Positions 1 through 8,200 of a DNA stretch of 64,000 bases are shown piece by piece (within the stretch, counting starts at the first letter, position 1; each line of letters begins with the position of its first letter). The notes beneath the pieces were generated by a model, which saw nothing but the letters and a program-made list of their open reading frames with translations, was not told the DNA's origin and did no database searches. A program made the translations under genes and the position numbers. The stretch comes from Deltaproteobacteria bacterium (lineage in GTDB: Bacteria > Bdellovibrionota_B > Oligoflexia > Oligoflexales > Bog-1112): the NCBI GenBank assembly GCA_016186945.1, contig JACPKR010000033.1:1-64000 (forward strand), given 5' to 3'.

Positions 1-134
1 GAACCTTTTCATGGTTGCAGAGAAAATTTCGACGAATTGCTGTTCGTTGGGAAAGACTTCCGAGCTGCTTTGACGGATTTGTTGCCTTGGCAATCATCAT
101 GCTTTGGATCGGAAAAATCTGTTTAGTGAGATAG
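1..134 (+). pseudogene. IS5-type transposase, 3' end (cut by window edge)
   Basis: A reading frame open from the window edge ends with TAG at 132-134 and encodes about 43 residues. It contains a Trp-Leu-x-Arg stretch, then RRIAVRWERLP, and a hydrophobic end (GFVALAIIMLWIG). This layout is typical of the C-terminus of IS5/IS4-superfamily DDE transposases, after the catalytic Glu. The 5' part lies outside the window, so intactness cannot be judged. It marks the region as mobile-element rich. Confidence 0.6.
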
Positions 135-285
135 GTTCATATAACGTTGCAGCTTCTCGGGTCATGAGGCCTCCTTAGGGCTTTGGCAATATCTGTTTAT
201 TACGTGGATGTCTTAAATAGATATTGCTTCATTTAATTCATCCATGTCAAACTAAATCTTGAAAAAATTGTTGTGAGGTTTTTTC
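135..285. other. non-coding stretch before the XRE gene
   Basis: AT-rich sequence between the transposase tail and the XRE gene. It should contain the right end of the IS and the XRE promoter. I could not fix a terminal inverted repeat without the left end. A GTGAGG Shine-Dalgarno-like stretch lies just before the ATG at 286. Confidence 0.4.
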
Positions 286-654
286 ATGGGTACTCGCAGC
301 ACCGACGCTTTCATTGAGGCTTTGAGAAAGTATTTAACTGAAATTCGAATTGAGAGTGACTTGACTCAGGTTGAGTTTGCTAAGCGTGGAGGCAATCAGC
401 ACCAATCAGTGATTGCAAGAATAGAAACTGGTGCTTCGAGTAACTTCGGCGTGCGCACTCTGTATGAGATAGCTCAGGGCACTCCCTTTAGTTTGTGGGA
501 AATAATAAAAAAAGCCGAAGGCGATGAAAAAAATATGGAGAAAAGCACAAAAGACGATGATTGGACAAAAATAAATAAAGAGATCGAATTACTTTCTTCA
601 AAAAAAAGGAAATGGCTAGCCAAAATTGTCAGATCTGTCCTTGCTGACAGCTGA
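286..654 (+). CDS. XRE-family helix-turn-helix regulator
   Basis: A 122-residue protein. Residues about 10-70 form a lambda-repressor-like HTH: LTQVEFAKRGG, then HQSVIARIETG as the recognition region, followed by an aromatic hydrophobic helix. The C-terminal third is charged (Lys/Glu/Asp) with no recognisable domain. Such small XRE proteins usually act as autoregulated repressors or antitoxins of mobile elements. No partner toxin lies immediately next to it. The last codons and the stop run into a 21-bp inverted repeat (645-708), which could be an operator or a 3' RNA hairpin. The family call is sound; the target is unknown. Confidence 0.75.
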   Translation: MGTRSTDAFIEALRKYLTEIRIESDLTQVEFAKRGGNQHQSVIARIETGASSNFGVRTLYEIAQGTPFSLWEIIKKAEGDEKNMEKSTKDDDWTKINKEIELLSSKKRKWLAKIVRSVLADS

Positions 655-708
655 CAATGCTGACACTGTTGTATATTTCTTACTCATTGTCAGCATTGTC
701 AGCTGTCA
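645..708. repeat. 21-bp perfect inverted repeat built of TGACA units (copy 1)
   Basis: The arms are 645-665 and 688-708, perfectly complementary, with a 22-bp spacer. Each arm is three TGACA motifs separated by 2 and 4 bases (spacers GC and ATGC). The left arm contains the stop codon of the XRE gene. No T-tract follows, so a Rho-independent terminator is unlikely. A second element with the same TGACA spacing but different spacer bases lies at 1681-1732. Confidence 0.85.
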
Positions 709-854
709 CTTAATAGAGATCTCCCCTCTTAAGAAGAAGGGCAATCTCTAAAAAAACAAAAAAACTTACTTGCCTAGAAGTTCCCAATAGCTTAAATTTA
801 TGACCTAGCAGGGTTTCTGATAAAAATATATAATAATTTCAGTGAGTTAAGCTG

Positions 855-902
855 CTCATAACCCGAAGATCGGGGGTTCAAATCCCTCCCCCGCTACCAA
901 AT
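855..902 (+). repeat. tRNA-fMet 3'-half, att-like direct repeat (copy 1)
   Basis: 48 bp identical to 1858-1905. It begins at the first base of an anticodon loop with CAT, then reads through the anticodon 3' stem (CCCGA), the T-stem and loop (GGTTCAAATCC) and the acceptor strand, ending in CCGCTACCA. The CTCATAACCCGA context is typical of initiator tRNA. The 5' half is absent, so this is not a functional tRNA. Cutting at the anticodon loop is the classic footprint of tyrosine-recombinase integration. Confidence 0.8.
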
Positions 903-919
903 GTAGCAAAGTTAAAAGG

Positions 920-955
920 AAACCCCGGTTGATTCACTGAAACGCTGGGGTTTTT
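920..955 (+). terminator. Rho-independent terminator
   Basis: The stem AAACCCC (920-926) pairs with GGGGTTT (947-953) and runs into a T-tract. It lies just downstream of the first tRNA 3' fragment, where a tRNA terminator would be expected, so it may be the original tRNA terminator. Confidence 0.65.
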
Positions 956-970
956 CGCTATGGAAAACCG

Positions 971-1357
971 ATGGTATCAATTCCGCTTAATCTCTCTCAG
1001 TTAAAACGCGCTCTGGAATCACTGAAAAAGTCAATCGATCAACCTAAGGATGAATTCACAAGGGATTCAACGATTCAAAGGTTTGAGTATAGCTTCGAAT
1101 TGAGTTGGAAAACATTGAAACGCTATTTCTCCCTCAATCAGGGACTAGATGAGTCGAATGTTAAAAACTTATTCCGGGAAGCCGGGAAACAAAAACTCAT
1201 CGATTCTATCGATAGCTGGTTTGAATACCTTCGGGCAAGAAATCTCACTTCACATACTTACAACGAAAACACTGCTGAAGAGGTATACAAAGCGGCTTGT
1301 CGGTTTTTCGTTGACGCCAAAGAACTTCTGACCCGCTTGGAGAAGCTCGTTGATTAA
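971..1357 (+). CDS. HepT-like HEPN toxin (nucleotidyltransferase substrate-binding, HI0074 family)
   Basis: A 128-residue all-helical protein. Near the C-terminus it has the intact HEPN RNase motif Rx4HxY, read as RNLTSHTY. This family is the RNase toxin of HepT/MntA-type modules and forms dimers with the small nucleotidyltransferase encoded next to it. The downstream gene overlaps it by 8 bp, the usual toxin-antitoxin coupling. Known biology: the partner AMPylates the Tyr of this motif to silence the RNase. Both partners keep all key residues, so the module looks active. It sits between two tRNA-fMet 3'-end copies, suggesting it arrived as cargo. Confidence 0.85.
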   Translation: MVSIPLNLSQLKRALESLKKSIDQPKDEFTRDSTIQRFEYSFELSWKTLKRYFSLNQGLDESNVKNLFREAGKQKLIDSIDSWFEYLRARNLTSHTYNENTAEEVYKAACRFFVDAKELLTRLEKLVD

Positions 1358-1646
1358 AGGTCTGTCTCAAAAAGAGGTCGATTTTATTTTGGCAACCCTC
1401 CATCAACATGTTCCCAACGCTCGCATTCTTGCTTTCGGCTCACGAGTGTCGGGTACACCGAAAAAATACTCCGACCTTGATATTTGCCTCGACAACGGTG
1501 CTCCACTGGAACTCTCCAAATGGGATCTCCTCGATGAAGCGTTTGAGGAAAGCGATCTGCCCTTCAAAGTCGATATCAGTGATTATCATCGGATCAGCGA
1601 AGATTTTCGCAAACTGGTTGAGCAAACTTCTGTCGACATAGCGTGA
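1350..1646 (+). CDS. MntA-like minimal nucleotidyltransferase antitoxin
   Basis: A 98-residue protein starting at a TTG that overlaps the end of the HEPN gene. It carries the minimal nucleotidyltransferase motif GSx10DxD (GSRVSG, then SDLD) and a later Asp (KVDI) that can complete the catalytic triad. In HepT/MntA systems this enzyme transfers AMP to the HEPN toxin. Its size is normal for the family. The close overlap means co-translation. A TGACA-type inverted repeat follows the stop codon. Confidence 0.85.
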   Translation: MIKGLSQKEVDFILATLHQHVPNARILAFGSRVSGTPKKYSDLDICLDNGAPLELSKWDLLDEAFEESDLPFKVDISDYHRISEDFRKLVEQTSVDIA

Positions 1647-1680
1647 AAGCCTTGATCAACATCAATGTCTCTTTGTTCCG

Positions 1681-1732
1681 TGACATGTGACAGCGCTGAC
1701 ACTGGGTGCATTGTCAGCGCTGTCACATGTCA
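1681..1732. repeat. 21-bp perfect inverted repeat built of TGACA units (copy 2)
   Basis: The arms are 1681-1701 and 1712-1732, perfectly complementary, with a 10-bp spacer. Each arm has three TGACA motifs with spacers of 2 (TG) and 4 (GCGC) bases. This is the same geometry as 645-708 but with different spacer bases that co-vary between the arms. It follows the MntA-like gene. Confidence 0.85.
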
Positions 1733-1857
1733 TCGACTCTTCCTTGCTCTCCCTTTCTAAAATGGCTATAGTAGGTTTTAAGTAGCCGAAAAGTGGCACA
1801 GTGGATTTTTTTGGTCTTATGATGCAAAAACAATTATCAAATTATATCAGATACTCA

Positions 1858-1905
1858 CTCATAACCCGAAGATCGGGGGTTCAAATCCCTCCCCCGCTAC
1901 CAAAT
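1858..1905 (+). repeat. tRNA-fMet 3'-half, att-like direct repeat (copy 2)
   Basis: Exact 48-bp repeat of 855-902 in the same orientation. Together they bound a unit of about 1 kb (903-1857) holding the terminator, the HepT/MntA pair and the second TGACA inverted repeat. No integrase lies between them. Confidence 0.8.
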
Positions 1906-1950
1906 ATGTTATAATAAGAGCCGAGCTCTTTTAGTTTGTGGAGTATGGGA

Positions 1951-2307
1951 ATGAACGCAGCTCGCGCAAGAAACGTTGCCCTCGAAAAGCTCACCGAACT
2001 CCGTTCCATCATTCTTGAGCACATTATCAAAGCCTCCGCCTTGTCGGACCACCAGGCCGTCAGTCATTGGCAGAAAGAAATCCACTCCTACCAAACAAGA
2101 CTGCATCGCTACCATAAAGGCAAGGGGGTAAAGCCCAACTACACGAAAGACCTTCTTTGGGAATATCTGTGGGAAGACCAAGTGGATGAACTCCCACTTG
2201 GGTTCATTGAAGAGTATGGTCTAAAGGATTTGAAGCTCGATGTTGAGGACATCAAAGCTAAACTTAAGACCTTTATTGATGGTGTTATGAAATCTTCCGG
2301 AAAATAA
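1951..2307 (+). CDS. small protein, possible DUF29 relative
   Basis: A 118-residue protein from the ATG at 1951, which has a GTGGAG Shine-Dalgarno 8 bases upstream; a TTG at 1936 is possible but worse placed. It is helical and charged, with a segment running from LxxIILEHIIKA to HWQKEIHSYQTRLHRY. That recalls the helical core of DUF29 proteins, but the match is by eye and weak. It lies directly after the second tRNA fragment and so belongs to the accessory zone. Function unknown. Confidence 0.5.
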   Translation: MNAARARNVALEKLTELRSIILEHIIKASALSDHQAVSHWQKEIHSYQTRLHRYHKGKGVKPNYTKDLLWEYLWEDQVDELPLGFIEEYGLKDLKLDVEDIKAKLKTFIDGVMKSSGK

Positions 2308-2371
2308 ATCGTCAATCCTCCACATATTAAGCAATAAGTTCAAGCTTAGGCTCTGGTCTTGGGGTGGGGCG

Positions 2372-2584
2372 GCTCCATACGGTGATCACGGCGTAGATCG
2401 TCATTACTTGGGGTTCAAGTGCGACCGCGATGTCAATGCAGCCCTTGTTATTTTGCAGTATGCATTAAGCAAAGTATCGGGTCAGGAACTGGCCTTAGGT
2501 GTGGAGAAGGTGCAGGGTGTTTATCTTGTGTCTTTGCTGAAGCACGAAACTCCATTCATACCGCAAGCTGCGTTCAGCAGCTGA
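2372..2584 (+). pseudogene. TnpB/OrfB (IS200/IS605-type) C-terminal remnant
   Basis: This frame, ending with TGA at 2582-2584, reads FKCDRDVNAALVIL near its start. That is the last zinc-finger Cys plus the final RuvC Asp motif (DRDxNAA) of TnpB proteins. A C-terminal tail ending in a KHETPF-type sequence follows, also typical of IS605 OrfB. The upstream three-quarters of the protein and the other Cys residues are missing, so it is a dead fragment. It fills the gap between the small protein and the histidine kinase. Confidence 0.6.
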
Positions 2585-2607
2585 GGATTGAGTGGAGTAG
2601 TTCATAG

Positions 2608-3837
2608 CTAATTCTTCACCGATAGTCCCCGAGACAACGATGAGGGGTCAATCTCCTTTTTTTCTCTAGAATCAGGCAGGGTAAAGAAAAATGTTGCACC
2701 ATGATCGACCTCCGCCCTCGCCCAGATCCGCCCCTTATGGCGTTGGATTATTCTCTGAGCAGTCGCCAGACCGATACCATTTCCTTCAAATTCAGAAGAG
2801 GTATGCAAACGCTGAAAGGGTAAAAAAAGTTTTTTTGAATAGGCCATGTCGAAACCGGCGCCATTGTCTGAGATAAAGTAGACTCGTTCCCCATTCATTT
2901 TCGTAACGCCCACCTCTATTTTTGGATTTAACGTTTTTCTGGTAAACTTCCATGCGTTACTAATTAAGTTAGTCATAACGGCTTCGAAGAGACGAGCATC
3001 GCAGTACACAATAAGTTGATCTGCGATCGTAACATTCAGTTGACGCTCTGGATCCGTCGCCCCGATCTGTTCCAGTATTTTTCTTGCCTGCTTACTTAAA
3101 TCAACTTCGCTGCAATTCAGCTCCCCTCTGGTCATTCTTGATAGATTGAGTAAGTCATCAATGAGCGATCCCATATATTTGCTGGCGGAAAGTACCCGTT
3201 GTAAATAGTCTTTACCTTGTTCGTCAAACTTTTCTCCATATTCCTCCTGAAGCATTTGGCTAAATCCTTCTATGCTGCGTAGAGGGGCTTTGAGATCGTG
3301 TGCGACGGCGTAGCTGAAAGCCTCGAGTTCTCGATTCTTGTATTCGATCTCACCTAGTAAATCATTTCTCAGCTCAGCGAGATCTCTCGCTTCTTTTTCC
3401 CGAGTCTCAAGATCCTTCGCCTGTCTTTTTAAAAGGCTTGATATTCGCGCTAATTCAGTAAACACGCTAACTTTTGATCGTAGAATCTCTGGATCCACTG
3501 GCTTAAAAACATAATCTACAGCTCCAACCGAATATCCCTTGAAAATATGGTGTTCACTTTTGTTGCTAGCAGTAATAAAAATGATAGGGGTGTTCCGTGA
3601 AAATTCGCGCTCTCGAATAAAACTCGCAGTTTCAAGACCGTCCATGATTGGCATCTGAACATCCATTAAGATCAAAGCAAATTCGGTACTCAAAACATGT
3701 CGTAGAGCTTCTTCGCCCGATTTAGCCAGAACCAGATTTTGCTCAAGGGGTTGAAGTATGGCTTCGAGGGCCAAAAGACCCTGGTCCTGATCATCCACCA
3801 ACAATATGTTAACTTTGTCTTTGGCGAAGTCATTCAT
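2608..3837 (-). CDS. REC-histidine kinase fusion
   Basis: A 409-residue protein. Residues 9-125 are a receiver domain with acidic pair DD15-16, phospho-acceptor Asp59 (LMDVQMP) and Lys112 (FKPVD). A coiled coil (130-170) leads to a HisKA dimerisation helix with His180 in the AHDLKAPLR form typical of the phytochrome-type kinase group. A C-terminal HATPase_c follows (N box ISNAWKFT, G boxes DNGAGFD and GNGIGLA). There is no transmembrane segment, so it is cytoplasmic. It is the last gene of the operon and overlaps cheB by 8 bp. It probably relays phosphate from the giant upstream kinase. Confidence 0.9.
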   Translation of the reverse strand: MNDFAKDKVNILLVDDQDQGLLALEAILQPLEQNLVLAKSGEEALRHVLSTEFALILMDVQMPIMDGLETASFIREREFSRNTPIIFITASNKSEHHIFKGYSVGAVDYVFKPVDPEILRSKVSVFTELARISSLLKRQAKDLETREKEARDLAELRNDLLGEIEYKNRELEAFSYAVAHDLKAPLRSIEGFSQMLQEEYGEKFDEQGKDYLQRVLSASKYMGSLIDDLLNLSRMTRGELNCSEVDLSKQARKILEQIGATDPERQLNVTIADQLIVYCDARLFEAVMTNLISNAWKFTRKTLNPKIEVGVTKMNGERVYFISDNGAGFDMAYSKKLFLPFQRLHTSSEFEGNGIGLATAQRIIQRHKGRIWARAEVDHGATFFFTLPDSREKKEIDPSSLSRGLSVKN

Positions 3838-4417
3838 CTTTGCGATCCCCGTTCCTTAAGGAAAGTTTTAGCAAAAAGGGTGCAATTTCCGGTAGGGGTA
3901 AAATCGCATCTACGGTTCCAACCGATTTTATAGCTGCAGCGGGCATAGTTGCGCATTCGGCAGAAACGGGGTCCTCTACGATAATCGTTCCCCCTCGGGT
4001 TTTAATGAGAGCGGCGCCCTTCGCCCCGTCGTTACTCGCCCCTGTTAAAACAACTCCGATCGTTCGCGAGCCAAAAGCATCCGCTGCCGACTCGAAAGCG
4101 ACGTCGATCGACGGGCGTGCATGTAAAACAGGCTGGTCAACCGAAAGGCAAAATAAAGATGAATCTATGAGCAAATGATAGCCTGCGGGAGCTACATAGA
4201 CCCTCCCCGCGATAATGTCCTCCTTATCTTCGGCCTCGGATACTCGCAGCTTACATGATTGCTGCAATTGCTTCACAAGAGAAGCATCCAACTCATTGCT
4301 CCGATGCTGGACGATTACGATTGGCAATCTAAAATCCTTCGGTAAATTTCCAAGCACAAGATTCAAGGCTCTTAGACCTCCTAATGATGCCCCAATCACT
4401 ATGATGCCTGGCATCAT
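3830..4417 (-). CDS. cheB: CheB-type methylesterase domain protein
   Basis: A 195-residue stand-alone CheB catalytic domain with no receiver. The catalytic triad is visible: Ser11 (GASLGG), His38 (VQHRS) and Asp130 (GASNDGA). CheB removes methyl groups from, or deamidates, glutamates of signalling proteins. The gene follows cheR with a TGATG stop-start overlap. No methyl-accepting chemotaxis receptor, cheA or cheW is in the window, so the likely substrate is the giant HAMP-array kinase. That pairing is inference from gene order. Confidence 0.88.
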   Translation of the reverse strand: MMPGIIVIGASLGGLRALNLVLGNLPKDFRLPIVIVQHRSNELDASLVKQLQQSCKLRVSEAEDKEDIIAGRVYVAPAGYHLLIDSSLFCLSVDQPVLHARPSIDVAFESAADAFGSRTIGVVLTGASNDGAKGAALIKTRGGTIIVEDPVSAECATMPAAAIKSVGTVDAILPLPEIAPFLLKLSLRNGDRKDE

Positions 4418-5256
4418 CAGGCCGTCCTGCGATACAGTTTTTGAGAGACATCCACTTCCTCATAATTGTTCTCGCGTGGGGTAAACCGGAGCGTTTCTTT
4501 TTCCCCCAATCCTAAATATCCAAAGTGTATAAGGCTGTTAAAAAAGAGTTCATGGGTCTTGTTTTGTAATTCCCTCTTAAAATAGATCATCACGTTTCTG
4601 CACAGAATAACATTGAACTCATTGGGTGAAGCGTCCGTAACAAGGTTATGCTTAGCAAAGACAATGTTTTCTTTGAGATGGGAGCTGAAAAGTGCGTTGT
4701 CGTACTGAGCTGTGTAATAGTCTGAAAACGACTCGATCCCACCGGATTTAAGATAATTTGACGTAAATTCCTTCATCATGTTCATGGGAAAAATTCCAGA
4801 CTTTGCTTTTTGAATGACATCTTCGCTTATATCTGTCGCATATATGATGCTGCGTTTGTAAATACCTTCTTCATGCAGAAGGATAGCCATCGAGTAAACT
4901 TCTTCGCCAGTTGAGCACCCTGCGTGCCAAATACGCACAAAAGGATAGGTCTTAAGCTGAGGGACGACTTTCTCCCGGAAGCACTTATAGAATGATGGAT
5001 GACGGAACATCGAGGAAGCATGCACAGTGAAATGCAAAAGCAAACGTGCCATACATGCCGGGTCATTTTGAATTTTATCCAACAGACCAGAGATGGAAGC
5101 AACCCCTTCTGTTGCAACCGAATTTAAAATACGACGCTTGACTGATGGATACGCGTAGTCGCGGAAATCGTATCCGTATTTTGCGTAAACGACATCGAGA
5201 AGCAGTCGGACTTCCGATACCTCAACATCATCATATATTTCTTCACTGTCATTCAA
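4417..5256 (-). CDS. cheR: CheR-type protein-glutamate methyltransferase
   Basis: A 279-residue protein with an N-terminal helical domain (about 1-75) and a SAM-binding Rossmann domain with motif I WHAGCSTGEEVYSMA, followed by YATDIS and VILCRNVMIYF, all diagnostic of CheR. It methylates receptor glutamates using S-adenosylmethionine. It begins 16 bp after the giant kinase and overlaps cheB, so the three are co-translated. Length is normal. It lacks the C-terminal TPR seen in some non-chemotaxis CheR proteins. Confidence 0.9.
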   Translation of the reverse strand: MNDSEEIYDDVEVSEVRLLLDVVYAKYGYDFRDYAYPSVKRRILNSVATEGVASISGLLDKIQNDPACMARLLLHFTVHASSMFRHPSFYKCFREKVVPQLKTYPFVRIWHAGCSTGEEVYSMAILLHEEGIYKRSIIYATDISEDVIQKAKSGIFPMNMMKEFTSNYLKSGGIESFSDYYTAQYDNALFSSHLKENIVFAKHNLVTDASPNEFNVILCRNVMIYFKRELQNKTHELFFNSLIHFGYLGLGEKETLRFTPRENNYEEVDVSQKLYRRTA

Positions 5257-5272
5257 TAGCGTTCCTTACCTA

Positions 5273-8200
5273 CTATTGATAAAGCCAGACACGTAGAAGA
5301 GACAGGAGTTGATCCATATCGACAGGCTTGGTTATATAATCCGACGCCCCCGCTTCAAGACATTTTTCGCGGTCACCTTTCATAGCTTTGGCAGTCAATG
5401 CTATGATTGGCATTTTCTTGTACTTCGATATTTTGCGTATCGCTCTCGTCGCCTCGTATCCATCCATCTCAGGCATCATAATATCCATAAGCACGACATC
5501 GAAATCAGCAGATTTTTTAAGCAAAGAGAGGGCATCCTTCCCATTTTCGGTATAAGTGACCGACATTTTTTGTCGTTCCAAAACCGCCGTAAGGGCGAAA
5601 ATATTACGGACATCGTCATCGACAACAAGAACTTTCTTACCTGCCAGTACCGGATCGTTTTTTTGAATTTTCTCCAGCATGCGCTGTTTACTTTCCGGGA
5701 GGTTGGCTTCGATGCGATGTAGGAAGAGGGTCGTTTCATTGAGCAGGCGTTCTGGTGAGGCAGCATCTTTGATGATAATAGAATCCGCATACCGTCGCAG
5801 TTCCGTCTCTTCTCTTTTTGTCAATTCTTTACCCGTGTAGACAACTATGGGTATCGGTCGTTTTTCCAGCTCCGACTTCATTTTTTCGATAAGCTCAAAC
5901 CCGGTCATGTCAGGCAACTTAAGGTCCAAGATCATGCAGTCGATTTCATATTTTCCCAGCATCTGTAAAGCCTCTTCTCCTGTTGAAACAGCTTGAGTCT
6001 CAATATCGTTGTCACCAATCAATTCAACAATACTCTTACGTTGAACATCGTCGTCTTCAATGATGAGAAGCTTTTTCAAAGGACGTTCAATAAACGCTGT
6101 TATTTTTGTAAAGGCCTGCTCCAAAGCCTCTTTCGTTGTTGGCTTTTGTAGGAACGCGAAAGCACCTTGTCGGATTCCACGCTTAATATCATTCTCAATC
6201 GAGATAATGTGAACGGGGATGTGTCTTGTTTCTCGGTCGTGCTTCAGTCGGTCCAAAACACTCCAACCATCTCTATCTGGAAGTCTGAGGTCAAGTGTAA
6301 TGGCTGCCGGTTTATATTTTCGCGCGAGGCTAAATGCATCTATTGCCCGTGAGCAAACGACTCCCAGAAATCTTCGTTCCCGGCCAATATCGAGCAGAAT
6401 TTGTGCAAATTTCGGGTCATCTTCAACAATAAGCAGCACGCGGTCTCCCGTTTTGATCATGGTTCTGTCATCTTTGACCGCCTCCTGCTCAACAACGATT
6501 TCCTCTGGATATGCCTCGGTCTGGCTAGCAACAGGGTATATTGACAATTCAGGTTTCAGATCCTCACCCCGGGCCTGTCGCTTTTCTGGTTTGGGTGGGA
6601 CGGTGTAATGGATGGGGAGGTATAGAGTGAAGATGCTGCCTTCACCAGGAGAACTCGCAAGACTAATTACGCCGCCCAGCATCCGTGCTATTTCTCTACT
6701 GATAGATAGTCCTAGTCCCGTTCCCCCATATTTTCTGCTTGTACTACCATCAACTTGTTGGAACGCTTCAAAGATAACGCGATGCTTGTCTTTTGGAATA
6801 CCAATTCCGGTATCGCTCACGGAAAAGGCTACAACAGTTGAAGCTTGGTCCAACGCTGTCCCCTCAGGCCACGCACCGGCTGCAGCCATGCTTATTTTCA
6901 GAGAGACAGAGCCTTTTTCTGTAAATTTGAATGCGTTGGAGAGCAAATTTTTGATGACCTGTTGAAGGCGCTTACCATCGGTCTTGATGGCATGTGGCAG
7001 TATCGAATCGACCTCATTAATAAAGGTCAGCGACTTAGCTTCCGCAATGTGACGGAAGGTCCGCTCGGAAAATTGGACGATGTCGGAGAAGAATATATCT
7101 CCTATATCTACGGTGATGGTTCCAGATTCGATTTTAGCAAGATCAAGAATGTCATTGATCAGTTCGAGAAGATCACTGCCGGCGGAATGGACCGTCTTAG
7201 CGTATTCAATTTGTTTCGGAATGAGGTTTCCTTCTTCATTGTCAGCGAGCATCTTCGATAAAATGAGAAGGCTGTTGAGAGGTGTTCGTAGCTCATGAGA
7301 CATGTTGGCAAGAAATTCTGACTTATACTTCGATGTCATTGCCAACTGTTCTGCTTTTTCTTGCAAAGCTTGTCGCGCTTGTTCTACCTCGCTATTTTTA
7401 TTCTCAACTTCCGCGTTCTGCTGACCGAGGAGTTGCGCCCTTTCCTCGAGTTCCTCATTGGCTTGTTGTAGTTCGTTCTGTTGTTTTTTAAGGAGTTCCT
7501 CGGATTGCTGTAATGTTTTTGCCTGTGCCTCTAGTCGATTATTGGTCTCTGTCAGTTCTTCTTGACCGGTTTGAAGTTCTTCGGTCAGTGCTTGCGATTG
7601 TTTCAATAATTCTTCGGTTCTCATCGTCGCAGAAATCGTATTGAGTACGATGCCAATGCTTTCCATTAGTTGTTCCAGGAAGCCCAAGTGAGTGTCTGTG
7701 AAGCGATTGAAAGATGCAAGCTCGATGACCGCTTTCACTTCATTTTCAAACACAACAGGAAGGACGACTACGTTTAAGGGAGAGGATTCTCCGAGACCGG
7801 ATGAAATTTGAATGTAATCGCCTGGAACATTCGTAAGGAGTATGCGCTGTTTCTCAATTGCAGCTTGCCCCACCAAACCCTCGCCTAAGAGTACCCGATT
7901 CGCAGAGGTTTTTCGTTCCTTGAATGCATAGCTTCCTAACAAACGAAATATCTTCTGACCCCCATCCTCACCAGCAATATAAAACACCCCGTACTGAGCG
8001 GATACGAGAGGAGCAAGTTCTGCCATCACTTCCTTAGAGACGGTGAGCATGTCACGCTGTCCTTGCAACATTCGTGTAAACTTCGCGAGATTGCCCTTGA
8101 GCCAATCTTGTTCCGTACTTCTAAATGTCGTCTCCTTAAGATTTCGAATCATTTCATTGATATTGTCTTTAAGGGCCGCAACCTCCCCGGCTGCTTGAAC

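Noticed and set aside
855-1905. Two functional tRNA genes
   Set aside because: Only the 3' half from the anticodon loop is present; upstream bases do not form acceptor, D or anticodon 5' arms.
2419-2607. Cys-rich plus-strand small protein
   Set aside because: It is a different frame over the TnpB remnant; the TnpB frame carries the recognisable DRDVNAA motif.
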